From contig JAPLOW010000143.1 of NCBI GenBank assembly GCA_026400555.1, positions 1 to 49,613 of the forward strand: a stretch of DNA of 49,613 nucleotides, read 5' to 3'. The position numbers were made by a program, and so were the translations under genes. Source of the stretch: Hyphomicrobiales bacterium (GTDB lineage Bacteria > Pseudomonadota > Alphaproteobacteria > Rhizobiales > Beijerinckiaceae). The notes beneath the pieces were generated by a model. It saw nothing but the letters and a program-made list of their open reading frames with translations. It was not told where the DNA came from and did no database searches. Positions 34,644 to 44,069 of the stretch are shown here, in pieces (the stretch's first letter is position 1; each line of letters opens with the position of its first letter).

Positions 34644-35936
34644 ATGCCAATCCGCCTCAACTCACGCGACGCCTCGTTTGAGGCCGATTTTGCAGCCCTG
34701 CTGGCAATGAAGCGCGAAGTCTTGGAGGAGGTCGATGCGGTCGTGGCGGCCATCATCGCCGATGTGCGGGCACGCGGCGACGCAGCGCTGATCGACTACA
34801 CGCAACGCTTCGATCATCTTTCGCTCACACCCCTGACCCTGCGCGTGTCGGAGGCGGAGATCGCGGCAGCGGTGGCGACCTGCAACCCTCCGGCGCTGGA
34901 GGCGCTGCGCTTCGCCAAGCAGCGCATCAAGGCCTTCCATCTGCGCCAACGCCCGGACGACCAGCGCTTCACCGATGCCGCCGGCGTGGAGATGGGCTGG
35001 CGCTGGACGGGAATCGAAGCTGTCGGGCTCTATGTGCCGGGCGGGACGGCGAGCTATCCGTCCTCTGTGCTGATGAACGCGGTGCCCGCCAGGGTCGCGG
35101 GGTGCCCGCGCATCGTGATGGTGGCGCCGACGCCGTATGGCGCAATGAACCCGTTGGTGCTTGCGGCCGCGCATCTGGCCGGCGTCACCGAAATCTACCG
35201 CATCGGCGGCGCACAGGCGGTGGCGGCGCTGGCGTTCGGTACGGAGACCATCGCGCCGGTGGCCAAGATCGTCGGGCCGGGCAATGCCTATGTGGCGGCT
35301 GCCAAGCGCCGCGTGTTCGGCACGGTCGGCATCGACATGATCGCGGGCCCGTCCGAAGTGCTGGTCATTGCGGATGGCAGCGCCAACCCGGACTGGGTGG
35401 CGGCGGACCTGCTGGCCCAAGCCGAGCATGACACGGCCGCGCAATCGATTTTGCTGACCGATTCGAATCAGTTGGCGGACGAGGTTGAGAAAGCGATTCA
35501 GGCGCAGCTTGCCGGGCTGCCGCGTCGCGACATCGCCGCGGCAAGCTGGGCCGGGTTCGGCGCGATTGTGCTGGTCGAGGACCTGATGGCATCGGTGCCT
35601 CTGGTCGACCGGATCGCACCAGAGCATCTCGAGATCTGCACCATGGACCCCGAGCCGCTGGCCGCGGCGATCCGCAATGCCGGGGCGATCTTCCTTGGTC
35701 ACCACACGCCGGAGGCTGTCGGCGATTATGTGGGCGGGCCGAACCATGTCCTGCCGACAGCGCGTTCGGCGCGGTTCTCGTCGGGGCTCGGCGTGCTCGA
35801 CTTCATGAAGCGCACGACACTGCTGAAATGCAGCGCCGAGGCGCTGCGGGCTTTGGCTCCGGCTGCCGCTGCGCTAGGAGAGTCAGAGGGCTTGCAGGCG
35901 CATGCGCGAAGCGTGACCATGCGGCTCAACCTGTGA
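34644..35936 (+). CDS. hisD: Histidinol dehydrogenase
   Basis: A 430-residue zinc enzyme that oxidises histidinol to histidine in two NAD-dependent steps, the last of histidine synthesis. Motifs are VPGGTASYPSSVLMNAVPAR, KIVGPGNAYVAAAKRRVFG, IDMIAGPSEVLVIAD, the metal-site DLLAQAEHD and catalytic APEHLEI, and VGGPNHVLPTARSARFSSGL. Length and motifs are complete. It heads the conserved hisD-UPF0262-phosphatase order. Confidence 0.97.
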   Translation: MPIRLNSRDASFEADFAALLAMKREVLEEVDAVVAAIIADVRARGDAALIDYTQRFDHLSLTPLTLRVSEAEIAAAVATCNPPALEALRFAKQRIKAFHLRQRPDDQRFTDAAGVEMGWRWTGIEAVGLYVPGGTASYPSSVLMNAVPARVAGCPRIVMVAPTPYGAMNPLVLAAAHLAGVTEIYRIGGAQAVAALAFGTETIAPVAKIVGPGNAYVAAAKRRVFGTVGIDMIAGPSEVLVIADGSANPDWVAADLLAQAEHDTAAQSILLTDSNQLADEVEKAIQAQLAGLPRRDIAAASWAGFGAIVLVEDLMASVPLVDRIAPEHLEICTMDPEPLAAAIRNAGAIFLGHHTPEAVGDYVGGPNHVLPTARSARFSSGLGVLDFMKRTTLLKCSAEALRALAPAAAALGESEGLQAHARSVTMRLNL

Positions 35937-35980
35937 CGCACAGGATTCGGGGCGGCGTTTTGGCAAGGTTTTGATCTGGG

Positions 35981-36463
35981 ATGGGCCAGAACAAGGGCAA
36001 GGACCGGCTGGTTCTGATCGCGCTCGACGAGGCGTCGCTCGGCCGCGGCACGCCCGATCAGGAGCATGAGCGGGCGATCGCGGTCTATGACCTCCTGGAG
36101 GTCAACCATTTCGCCATTCCGGGCCGCGATCATGGCCCCTACAAACTCACCATCAGCCTGATCGAACGCAAGCTGTGTCTCGACATCCGGTCGGAGAGCG
36201 ATCAGCCGATCATTATGCATTTCCTCTCGCTGACGCCGTTCAAGCGCGTGATCAAGGACTACGAGATGATCTGCGAAAGCTACTACGAGGCCATCCGCAC
36301 CTCGTCGCCGGCGCAGATCGAGGCGATCGACATGGGCCGGCGTGGCCTGCACAACGAAGCCGCCGAAATCCTGATGGAGCGGATCGAGGGCAAACTCAGC
36401 GTCGACCATGATACCGCGCGCCGTCTGTTCACGCTCATTTTCGCCCTGCACTGGAAAGGCTGA
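35981..36463 (+). CDS. UPF0262 family protein
   Basis: A 160-residue conserved alphaproteobacterial protein of unknown function. Signature parts are RLVLIALDEASLGRGTPDQE, HFAIPGRDHGPYKLTISLIE and MGRRGLHNEAAEILMERIEG. It lies directly after hisD and before the phosphatase gene, the usual order in this class. The ribosome-binding site of ATG 35981 is weak. Confidence 0.92.
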   Translation: MGQNKGKDRLVLIALDEASLGRGTPDQEHERAIAVYDLLEVNHFAIPGRDHGPYKLTISLIERKLCLDIRSESDQPIIMHFLSLTPFKRVIKDYEMICESYYEAIRTSSPAQIEAIDMGRRGLHNEAAEILMERIEGKLSVDHDTARRLFTLIFALHWKG

Positions 36464-36469
36464 CCGCGC

Positions 36470-36937
36470 TTGCCGGTGGATGCGCCTTTTCCGGGCGAGG
36501 CCCCGAAACGCCGGCCCCAGAGCGTGCTGTTCATGTGCGCCCAGAACGCCGTCCGCTCGCCGATGGCCGAGGGACTGACCAAACATTTCTTCGGACGCTC
36601 GCTCTACGTGCAGTCCGCCGGCGTCCGGAAAAGCGATCCGGACGGATTTATGGTCGCCGTCATGGACGAGATGGGCGTCGACGAAACCAAGCACAAGCCA
36701 CGCACCATCGACGAACTGGAGGAGTGGGAGGGGCTCAACTTTGATCTCATCATCACGCTCTCGCCCGAGGCGCACCACAAGGCGCTGGGGTTGACGCGGA
36801 CGATCGCTGCGGAGGTCGAATACTGGCCAACGCCTGATCCGACGCTGAACACGCAAGGCACCCGCGAGCAGACGCTGGACGCCTACCGCGAGGTGCGGGA
36901 TACGCTGGCCAGACGCATCAAGGAACGGTTGAAATAG
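36470..36937 (+). CDS. Low-molecular-weight phosphatase family protein
   Basis: A protein of about 155 residues with the LMW-PTP/ArsC-like P-loop C-X5-R-S in VLFMCAQNAVRSPMAEGLTK, and the acidic loop near EYWPTPDPTLNTQGTREQTL. It probably hydrolyses phosphotyrosine or another phosphoester. The start is uncertain: TTG 36470 and GTG 36476 are both possible, and the conserved part begins about 18 residues in. It follows UPF0262 by six bases. Confidence 0.87.
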   Translation: MPVDAPFPGEAPKRRPQSVLFMCAQNAVRSPMAEGLTKHFFGRSLYVQSAGVRKSDPDGFMVAVMDEMGVDETKHKPRTIDELEEWEGLNFDLIITLSPEAHHKALGLTRTIAAEVEYWPTPDPTLNTQGTREQTLDAYREVRDTLARRIKERLK

Positions 36938-36967
36938 TTCTGCCCGCGCCTTGTTCCGGGAAGCGCC

Positions 36968-37573
36968 TTACAGCCCCGTACGTTGCCGGATCGCGGCGCT
37001 CAGCGTGCTGTCGTCGAGATAGTCCAACTCGCCGCCGATGGGGACACCATGGGCGAGGCGGGTCACCTTCACGGGCAGATGACTGAGCCTGTCGGTGATG
37101 TAGTGCGCTGTGGTCTGGCCATCGACTGTGGCGCTGAGGGCGAGGATCAGTTCCTTGACCTCGCCCGACGCGGCGCGGTTGATCAGGCTGTCGAGATTGA
37201 GGTTTTCGGGTCTGACGCCGTCAAGCGCCGACAATATGCCGCTGAGGACGTGATAGTTGGCGTTGATCGCTGCCGACCGCTCAAGGGCCCACAGATCGGC
37301 GACATCCGCGACGACGACGATGATGCCCGGATCGCGGCGCGCGTCGCGGCAGATGCCGCACGGATCGGTCGTGTCGACGTTGCCGCAGGTCGTGCAGGTA
37401 AGGATCTTGGCATGGGCGGCGGTCATAGCCTCGGCCAGCGGCCCGAGCAGCTGTTCGCGCTTCTTGACCAGATGCAGCGCCGCGCGCCGCGCCGAGCGCG
37501 GCCCAAGGCCGGGCAGGCGACCCAGCAGCTGGATCAGCCGCTCGATCTCAGGGCCGGCGCTGGATCTGGCCAT
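36968..37573 (-). CDS. recR: Recombination mediator protein RecR
   Basis: A 201-residue RecF-pathway protein that with RecO loads RecA at gaps. Its parts in order are the helix-hairpin-helix [20 protein letters not shown], a four-cysteine zinc finger ([16 protein letters not shown]), a Toprim domain ([20 protein letters not shown]) and the C-terminal [23 protein letters not shown] part. It starts seven bases after ebfC and belongs to dnaX-ebfC-recR. Confidence 0.96.
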   Translation of the reverse strand: MARSSAGPEIERLIQLLGRLPGLGPRSARRAALHLVKKREQLLGPLAEAMTAAHAKILTCTTCGNVDTTDPCGICRDARRDPGIIVVVADVADLWALERSAAINANYHVLSGILSALDGVRPENLNLDSLINRAASGEVKELILALSATVDGQTTAHYITDRLSHLPVKVTRLAHGVPIGGELDYLDDSTLSAAIRQRTGL

Positions 37574-37580
37574 CGGTCTC

Positions 37581-37901
37581 TCAGAACAGCTTCATGCCGG
37601 GCGGGAGCGGCAGGCCCTTTGTGACTTCGGCCATGCGCTGTTCCATGATGCGCTCGGCCTTGGCGCGTGCGTCGGCCGACGCGGTGATGATCAGATCCTC
37701 CAGGATCTCGCGTTCGTCAGGCACCATCAGCGACGGATCGATGGTGATGCTCTTCATCACGCCCTTGGCGGTCGCCATGATCTTGACCATGCCGCCGCCG
37801 GCAAGACCCTCGACCACGGTGTTGTCGAGTTCCGCCTGCATCTCGGCCATCTTCGCCTGCATCTGCTGCGCCTGCTTCATCAGGCCCATCATGTCGCGCA
37901 T
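37581..37901 (-). CDS. ebfC: YbaB/EbfC family nucleoid-associated protein
   Basis: A 106-residue DNA-binding dimer protein. The N-terminal coil is [20 protein letters not shown]; the core is [20 protein letters not shown] with [20 protein letters not shown]; the tail is [12 protein letters not shown]. The position between dnaX and recR is the standard one. It likely affects nucleoid structure or recombination. Confidence 0.95.
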   Translation of the reverse strand: MRDMMGLMKQAQQMQAKMAEMQAELDNTVVEGLAGGGMVKIMATAKGVMKSITIDPSLMVPDEREILEDLIITASADARAKAERIMEQRMAEVTKGLPLPPGMKLF

Positions 37902-37934
37902 GTGATCTGCTCCTTTGGTGCGTGGCGGCCGCGG

Positions 37935-39675
37935 CTAGAACTCGATGTCCGAATAAGGGTCCCCATCGGTATCATAGAGGCCTTCGCCGGATTCGAGCGA
38001 GGCGGCAAGGCCGGCGTCCATATCGTCCAGGGCAGCCTCGAGATGTCCGGATGCCTCAACGGCGCTGCGGCTGTGGACATCGACGATTCTCGCGCCGGGA
38101 AAGGCTGTCATGAGGGCCTTCACAGCCGGGTGGGTCGCGGCCGTCTCCTTGCGTTCGCGCTCGGCGGCCTGCTTCTGCTCGCGCAAGGTGGCCTGACCCT
38201 CGGCCTGCACCATGTCCACGAGCCAGGTCTGGCCAGTCCACTCCTTGAGCTTGCCCGACAACTCGTTGGCGATGCCGCGCGACCCGGTCTCGGCGAGTGC
38301 GACCTGCAACCGGCCTGGCTTGATGCTGACCAGCCGCAGATCACGCTGGATGGCGGTCTGCAGCTTGATGTCGCGGTGCCGCGCCGCCATCGCGACGATG
38401 TCCTCTAGCGTCGCGATCACCAGGGCGGCGGGTGCTGCCGGTTGCGGAGCGGTCTGGGGGGCGGCTGCGCGCGGAGAGGGGTTTGCCGCACCCGATGTAC
38501 GCGAATAGGCGCCCTGGGTCATGGCTGCAGCGGGGCCGCTGCCCGCGATGCTGCCGCCAGCAGGGCGGGTCGCCGCGCCCGCGCCGCCTTGAGGGGCTGC
38601 CTGCAACATCCTGACCGCATCATCGGGCGTCGGCAGGTCAGCGGCGTGGACAAGGCGCACCAGCGCCATTTCTGCCGCCGGCAGCGGCCGGTTCGCATCC
38701 TTGACCTCGGCGATCGCCTTCAGCAGCATCTGCCATGTCCGAGACAGGGCGCGCACGGAAAGTTGCGCTGCAAATTCGCCGCCGCGCACGCGCTCGGCCT
38801 GCGTCAGGGAACTGTCGCTGGCCGCGGCCGGAACGATCTTGAGACGGGTGACAAGGTGCGTGAACTCAGCCAGTTCGGTCAGCACCGATCCGGGATCGGC
38901 GCCCGCGTCATACAGCCCTCTTAGTTCAGCGAGCGCTCCCGCCAGGTCGCCGCCCATGACCAGCGCGAACAGGTCGATGATCCGCGCACGGTCGGCCAGG
39001 CCCAGCATGGTGCGCACGCCTTCGAGCGTGATGCGTCCTGCGGCGTGGGCGATGGCCTGGTCGGTCAGCGACAGCGCGTCGCGGGCCGACCCTTCCGCCG
39101 CGCGCGCCAGCGCCTGCAGCGCCTCAGCATCGGCCGCGACGCCTTCAGCGGCGCAGATCCGGGCGAGATAGGCGACCAGCACGGCCGCATCGATGCGGCG
39201 CAGGTCGAAGCGCTGGCAACGCGAGAGCACCGTGACCGGCACCTTGCGGATTTCGGTCGTGGCGAAGATGAACTTGGCGTGTGGTGGCGGCTCCTCCAGC
39301 GTCTTTAGAAACGCGTTGAAGGCGGGCCCCGACATCATGTGCACTTCGTCGATAATGTAGACCTTGTAGCGTGCCGAGACGGGCGCATAGCGGACGGCGT
39401 CATTGATCTGGCGGATGTTTTCGAGTGGTGGTCTTGCCGACACCGCGCACGCCGGTCAGCATCCAGGCCTGCGGAATGCGCCCGGAGGTGAACGCGTTTG
39501 ACAGGGTGCGCACCATGGCATCCTGACCGATCAGGTCGGTGAAGTCCTTCGGACGATACTTGCGGGCAAGGACCTTGTAGGCGGAGCCGGCTGCAGCGGA
39601 TCCTGCCGCTGGCGCGGCGGGCTCATCCAGAAAACCCGGCTGGTCGTGCAGATCGCCGGTCATGTCATCGGCCAT
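37935..39675 (-). CDS. dnaX: DNA polymerase III subunit gamma/tau, interrupted by an internal deletion in this sequence
   Basis: The clamp-loader ATPase starts at ATG 39675 (MADDMTGDLHDQPGFLDEPA). The frame contains YKVLARKYRPKDFTDLIGQD and Walker A TGVRGVGKTTT, then stops near 39400. The gene goes on in another frame from ENIRQINDAVRYAPVSARYK, with Walker B VYIIDEVHMMSGPAFNAFLK, the SRC-type sensor VTVLSRCQRFDLRR, gamma/tau domain III and a long alanine/proline-rich tau tail to 37935. Between Walker A and ENIRQIND other DnaX proteins carry some 50 to 60 residues, including the zinc-binding cysteines and the DAAS segment, which are missing here. The gene is normally essential, so either the sequence is faulty or another copy exists. 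The SRP RNA gene lies just upstream. Confidence 0.93.
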
Positions 39676-39706
39676 GCGTGCATCGGGCTGCTGGAGAAAG
39701 AAGGGT

Positions 39707-39800
39707 GGAAGGCTGGACGAAGACCCGCACTGTCTCGTTAGGGCTGCTTCCTTCCGGACCTGACCCGGTTGGCGAGTGTTACGTCCCTCACCAACCTTCC
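39707..39800 (-). ncRNA. ffs: Signal recognition particle RNA (small bacterial type, 4.5S)
   Basis: Read on the minus strand, the sequence contains the invariant SRP core GGTCAGGTCCGGAAGGAAGC with its GGAA tetraloop and the asymmetric internal loop for Ffh. Outer segments GGAAGGTTGG and CCAGCCTTCC pair to close a hairpin of about 94 bases. Position directly upstream of dnaX is the usual one in Alphaproteobacteria. The ends are set by the closing stem and may be off by a few bases. Confidence 0.93.
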
Positions 39801-39906
39801 GCTGCTCATATGCGGCAGGTCCAGGCCAGATGCAAGCGCGGCGCAGCATTTCAGGGAAACGAACATCCAGGCTCGACGGCGCGGCGAATCGTTCTACCTA
39901 TCCGGG

Positions 39907-40416
39907 ATGCCAACGCTCCACGTTTCGCCGCTTTCACGCCTTCACGACACCGTTGCCGCCACCGGCGCCAGCCATGTCGTGACGCTGATCAACGTCAACA
40001 CCGTTGTCCCGCGCCCGCCGTCTATCGCGCCGGACAATCATCTGTTCATCGGCGTGTCGGACATTGTAGAGGAAACCGACGGGCACATCGTTCCGGGGCA
40101 GGAGCATGTGGCGCGCCTCATGGCGTTCACCCGCGCCTGGGACCGGCAGCGCCCCCTCGTCATCCATTGTTGGGCCGGCGTCAGCAGATCGACAGCGGCA
40201 GCCTACATAACCGCCTGCGCCTTCGCGCCGGCCCGCGACGAACGGGAGATCGCCGATGCGCTGAGGGCAGCTTCGCCGACCGCGACGCCCAACGCGCGGC
40301 TGATCGCCATCGCCGACCGGATGATGGGGCGCGACGGACGCATGATGACCGCCATCGCCGCCATCGGGCGCGGCGAGGACGCCTTCGAAGGCGCGCCATT
40401 CCAGCTCGACGTCTGA
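39907..40416 (+). CDS. Protein tyrosine phosphatase-like protein
   Basis: A 169-residue dual-specificity-type phosphatase. The P-loop HC-X5-R is in LVIHCWAGVSRSTAAAYITA, and a candidate general-acid aspartate is in FIGVSDIVEETDGHIVPGQE. The family is common in Alphaproteobacteria and is poorly characterised. ATG 39907 is used because in-frame sequence upstream overlaps the SRP RNA gene and is not conserved-looking. Divergent from the SRP RNA. Confidence 0.85.
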   Translation: MPTLHVSPLSRLHDTVAATGASHVVTLINVNTVVPRPPSIAPDNHLFIGVSDIVEETDGHIVPGQEHVARLMAFTRAWDRQRPLVIHCWAGVSRSTAAAYITACAFAPARDEREIADALRAASPTATPNARLIAIADRMMGRDGRMMTAIAAIGRGEDAFEGAPFQLDV

Positions 40417-40782
40417 TCAGACGACGGCGTGAAAGCCACGTCGGCCAGCGCTCGATGTCCACCGTTGTTGACCATGGGAAATGACAATCAAGATCTCAGT
40501 ATAAATAAACCGTGTGTAGACGTGAAATTTTCATGCGGCCTTGCAGCATGTTATTGTTCTCCATCCGTGATGTTCATGCCCCGGTGGTTTGCCGATATTT
40601 AAGCTCACTCTCGTGCTGCGGCGTGTCGTTTGTTGCCTCTGAGGCAACAGGAGTGGGCGCAGAGTTGTCGTTCTTGGCGCTTGGGAATACGTCGTTGCGC
40701 CCTTTCAGCGATTGGTAGAATTTTAGATCAAACTGTATTGGTAGTGTTGCATGTCGCCGATATGCGGTGCATTTTCAAGCCA
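40417..40782. other. 366-base intergenic region before the Lrp regulator
   Basis: No gene is seen here. The stretch is more AT-rich than its surroundings, with a TATAAATAA stretch near 40500 that could be a -10 region but has no well-spaced -35. It holds a 19-base perfect palindrome, listed separately. It probably carries the promoter and operator of the Lrp-type gene. Confidence 0.5.
40631..40649. promoter_or_regulatory. 19-base palindrome upstream of the Lrp-type regulator
   Basis: TGTTGCCTC-T-GAGGCAACA is a perfect inverted repeat with nine-base arms and a single central base, about 134 bases upstream of the Lrp start. A one-base loop is unsuited to an RNA hairpin and fits a protein-binding site. 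The binding factor is unknown; its GC-rich arms do not resemble the AT-rich Lrp consensus. Confidence 0.55.
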
Positions 40783-41277
40783 ATGGATACCGTTTCGCCA
40801 AAACCAACTGGCCAACCAGTCGATCTTGACTCCCGCGACCGGACCATCTTGCGCTTGTTGCAGCAAGACGGGCGCATCACGAATGCGGAACTTGCCGAAC
40901 GCGTGCATCTTTCTCCGTCAGCCTGTCTGCGCCGCGTCAAGCAACTGGAGGAAGCCGGGCTGATCAAGAGCTATGCGATGTTTCTCGATGAGAAGATCGC
41001 GGGCTTTCCGGGCACTGCCTTTGTCTCCGTCACGCTCGACCAGCAGGGCAGGGCGTCGCTCGACCGCTTCGAGAAAGCCATCATGCAGTATGACGAAGTT
41101 CTGGAATGCTACCTGCTGGCCGGCAACCATGACTATCTCGTGCGTGTGGTCTATCGCGACAGCGCCGATTTCGAGCGTATCCATTCGGAGATCATCACGC
41201 AGCTTCCGGGTGTGTCGCGCGTGCAGTCGACCATGACGCTGCGGACCATCAAGCGCAGCTCGGCGCTGCCCATCTGA
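40783..41277 (+). CDS. Lrp/AsnC family transcriptional regulator
   Basis: A 164-residue regulator. The N-terminal helix-turn-helix is in [20 protein letters not shown] with [20 protein letters not shown]. The C-terminal RAM/AsnC ligand domain includes [40 protein letters not shown] and [20 protein letters not shown]. It senses small molecules, often amino acids. ATG 40783 fits the usual family length; ATG 40762 is possible. No target gene is adjacent, so it may act at a distance. Confidence 0.9.
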   Translation: MDTVSPKPTGQPVDLDSRDRTILRLLQQDGRITNAELAERVHLSPSACLRRVKQLEEAGLIKSYAMFLDEKIAGFPGTAFVSVTLDQQGRASLDRFEKAIMQYDEVLECYLLAGNHDYLVRVVYRDSADFERIHSEIITQLPGVSRVQSTMTLRTIKRSSALPI

Positions 41278-41356
41278 GCCTCACAGGCGGATCAGCGCTT
41301 GCACTGGCAGCGGCCAGGCCGGATACAGCAATCATCGCACAGATGGAGTCGATGAC

Positions 41357-41614
41357 GTGGCCGATCCCAAAGCCAATGACGATGTACACGAAATGCCGTT
41401 CGAGCAGGCCCTGCAGCAGCTTGAGCAGATCGTTTCGCGCCTCGAGAGCGGCAATGTCGCGCTTGAGGATTCGATCCGCATCTATGAGCGGGGCGAAGCG
41501 CTCAAGAACCGCTGCGACGCCCTGCTGAAGAAGGCCGAGGCCCGTATCGAGAAGATATCTGTTTCGGCAGACGGGCAGGCAACCGGAGTGGTGCCTCTCG
41601 ATCCGCAGCGTTGA
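41357..41614 (+). CDS. xseB: Exodeoxyribonuclease VII small subunit
   Basis: An 85-residue XseB. The family core is [20 protein letters not shown], then [20 protein letters not shown] and [15 protein letters not shown]. It joins XseA to form the single-strand exonuclease. The start is GTG 41357; an ATG five bases earlier is out of frame. It lies between the Lrp gene and pirin. Confidence 0.94.
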   Translation: MADPKANDDVHEMPFEQALQQLEQIVSRLESGNVALEDSIRIYERGEALKNRCDALLKKAEARIEKISVSADGQATGVVPLDPQR

Positions 41615-41713
41615 GAGCAAATCTCCTTGCGGATCGGCAAGGTCCCGCATGCCGTGTCCCCATCGCATCTGCTCCCATGGCACGCCATAGACGGTCATCG
41701 AAGGGAGAGCCGT

Positions 41714-42631
41714 ATGCCGCATCAGCCTGTTGAAGATCCCGTTCCGGGCGACGCCTACTCATGCGACGCGATCGAACGCGTCATCGTGCCGCGCGCCCGT
41801 GACCTTGGCGGCTTCGAAGTGCGCCGCGCCTTGCCTTCCATCGGCCGCAAGATGGTCGGCCCGTTCATCTTCTTTGACCAGATGGGCCCGTCCGAGTTCC
41901 TGCTCGGCCAGGGGCTTGATGTCCGCCCGCATCCGCACATTGGGCTGTCGACGGTCACCTATCTGTTCGACGGCGAGATCATGCATCGCGACTCGCTCGG
42001 CACAGAAATGCCGATCAGGCCGGGTGAACTCAACCTGATGAGCGCTGGCCGCGGCATCGTCCACTCGGAGCGGACGGCGACCGAGCTTCGCGGGACGGGC
42101 TCGCGCCTGTTCGGCATCCAGGCCTGGGCCGCGTTGCCGAAGAGCCACGAGGAGCAGGCTCCGGCCTTCGTCCATTACGGGACCTATGACCTGCCGACGA
42201 TCCGCGATGGCGGCATCCAGACCCGGCTGATCATGGGCTCGGCCTATGGCGAAACCTCGCCGGTCCAATTCCCGTGGGCAGCGCTTTACGCCGAAGCGGT
42301 GCTGGCGCCGGGCGCCATCCTGCCGCTGGACGCGGACTATGAGGAACGCGCGACCTATGTCGTGTCCGGCCAGATCGACATCGCGGGAGACATGTTCGGA
42401 CCGGGCAGGCTGCTGATCTTCAGGCCAGGCGACCGCATCTCGATCCTGGCGCTCTCCAACGCGCGCCTGATGCTGATCGGCGGCGATCCCATGGACGGCC
42501 CACGCCATATCTGGTGGAACTTCGTCTCGTCTTCGAAAGAGCGCATCGACGAGGCCAAGCAGCAGTGGAAGCAGGGCCGGTTCGACGCCGTACCGGGCGA
42601 AACCGAGTTCATTCCGCTGCCGGACGTCTGA
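41714..42631 (+). CDS. Pirin family protein
   Basis: A 305-residue bicupin. The iron-binding residues are visible in [20 protein letters not shown] (two histidines) and [20 protein letters not shown] (histidine and glutamate). The C-terminal pirin cupin begins near [20 protein letters not shown]. Bacterial pirins include quercetin dioxygenases and metabolic regulators; the function here is open. ATG 41714 has AAGGGAGAG just upstream. It ends against the convergent histidine kinase gene. Confidence 0.93.
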   Translation: MPHQPVEDPVPGDAYSCDAIERVIVPRARDLGGFEVRRALPSIGRKMVGPFIFFDQMGPSEFLLGQGLDVRPHPHIGLSTVTYLFDGEIMHRDSLGTEMPIRPGELNLMSAGRGIVHSERTATELRGTGSRLFGIQAWAALPKSHEEQAPAFVHYGTYDLPTIRDGGIQTRLIMGSAYGETSPVQFPWAALYAEAVLAPGAILPLDADYEERATYVVSGQIDIAGDMFGPGRLLIFRPGDRISILALSNARLMLIGGDPMDGPRHIWWNFVSSSKERIDEAKQQWKQGRFDAVPGETEFIPLPDV

Positions 42632-44026
42632 TCAGATCTCGATCCGAAAGACCGCGCCTGCCTCGCTGTCCTCCAGCGCGATCGTGCCACCGTGCAGGCG
42701 GACCAGTTCGGCTGCGATGGCGAGGCCGAGGCCTGTGCCGCCGGCGGTCGTCGAGCCTGTGAACGCTTCAAACAGGAAGCTGCGCGCGCGGGCGGGGACG
42801 CCGGGGCCATTGTCGATGACCCGGATGACGGTCCGGTCTGCCACGCGCTGGGCGGACACCGTGACCTTCGGGTCCGGGCTGCCTGCCGCCTTGAGCGCCT
42901 GCGCGGCGTTGCGCATGAGGTTGGAGACGACGCGGAAGAACTGGTCCGCATCGATGCTCACACGCATGTCCGTGGGCACGAGGTTCTCGAAGGCGGGCTG
43001 GCCGGGCTGGCCAAGTCCCAGAAGGTCGGCGACATCATTGAGAAGTGCGGCCAGCGCGACGGGCTGACGTTTCGGCTCCTGCTCCGTGACGCTGCCATAG
43101 GCGAGGGTGGACTGGCAGAAGTCGATCGCCCGGTTGAGCGTGGCAATGAGCTTGGGCCCGAAGCGCTGCACGGACGGATCCTGCGATTCCCCGATGCGGT
43201 CCGAGAGCAACTGCGCCGAAGAGAGCATGTTGCGCAGGTCGTGGTTAATCTTGCTGACGGCGAGTCCAACGGCGGCCAGCCGCTTCTGTTCGCGCAACGA
43301 GGCGGCGAGGGTCCGCTCCATGCCCGCCAGCGCGCGTTCGGCGTCGCCAATTTCGTCATGGCGGCCCGATGGCTGCACGACCCTGCTCGGGTTTTCGGGA
43401 TCGATGGCGAAGGCCATGACGTTGCCGGCCAGTTGCTTGACCGGACGCACGATCAGCCAGGTCAGCGCTAGAAAGACCAGCGCGGCGGTCACCCCGGCGA
43501 TGAACAGCGAAAGCCAGAAGATATTGCGGGCAAAGTCGAGCATAGCGTGGCGCAGGGGCCGCTCATCGATAACGATCTCGACGAAGTCAGCTTCGCCGAC
43601 CGACCTGCCGATTACACGAATGCGCCGCTCTGCGCCGTTGAACAGGACGTCGAGGCTTTCGACGATCGAATCGAGCCGATTCTTGTCGCGCAGATCGACG
43701 GTCCGGCCCACCTCCGGCGGCAGTTTCTCCTGCGCCAGCAGACGCCGCGCGCCCCCGGCGCGGGCGGCGATGGCGAGGGCTCCCACGCCGTCGAGCAACT
43801 GGCTCTCAAGGCCGGCCGGCAACCCGTCGCGCGGCGCCGCCTCCAGCACCATCACCGCGACCTGGGCGGCGGCCAACCGGTCGTCCAGCCAGTTGCGGCG
43901 GAAATTGGCGACGGACGGCACGAAGATCAGCACTTCGGCGATGAAGACGAAAATCACCGTCAGGGTCAGAAGCTTCAGCGAAAGCCCCATCCGCCAGCGC
44001 GCCGGTTTCTCGGGCGGGTCTGCCAT
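42632..44026 (-). CDS. Sensor histidine kinase, orphan
   Basis: A membrane-bound kinase of about 464 residues. TM1 is LKLLTLTVIFVFIAEVLIFV, followed by a periplasmic sensor of about 130 residues, TM2 IFWLSLFIAGVTAALVFLAL, and a HAMP domain (IVRPVKQLAGNVMAFA). The H-box is VGLAVSKINHDLRNMLSSAQ, then the ATP-binding N-box (RVVSNLMRNAAQALKAAG), G1 (VIDNGPGVPARARSFLFEAF) and G2 (STTAGGTGLGLAIAAELVRL). No response regulator is adjacent. ATG 44026 is chosen; a TTG at 44077 would add 17 residues and overlap the flavoprotein gene by eight bases. The signal is unknown. Confidence 0.9.
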   Translation of the reverse strand: MADPPEKPARWRMGLSLKLLTLTVIFVFIAEVLIFVPSVANFRRNWLDDRLAAAQVAVMVLEAAPRDGLPAGLESQLLDGVGALAIAARAGGARRLLAQEKLPPEVGRTVDLRDKNRLDSIVESLDVLFNGAERRIRVIGRSVGEADFVEIVIDERPLRHAMLDFARNIFWLSLFIAGVTAALVFLALTWLIVRPVKQLAGNVMAFAIDPENPSRVVQPSGRHDEIGDAERALAGMERTLAASLREQKRLAAVGLAVSKINHDLRNMLSSAQLLSDRIGESQDPSVQRFGPKLIATLNRAIDFCQSTLAYGSVTEQEPKRQPVALAALLNDVADLLGLGQPGQPAFENLVPTDMRVSIDADQFFRVVSNLMRNAAQALKAAGSPDPKVTVSAQRVADRTVIRVIDNGPGVPARARSFLFEAFTGSTTAGGTGLGLAIAAELVRLHGGTIALEDSEAGAVFRIEI

Positions 44027-44069
44027 CGCCTTGCTGGTGTCGATGCGCGATGCTTCCAAGTCCCGTGCC

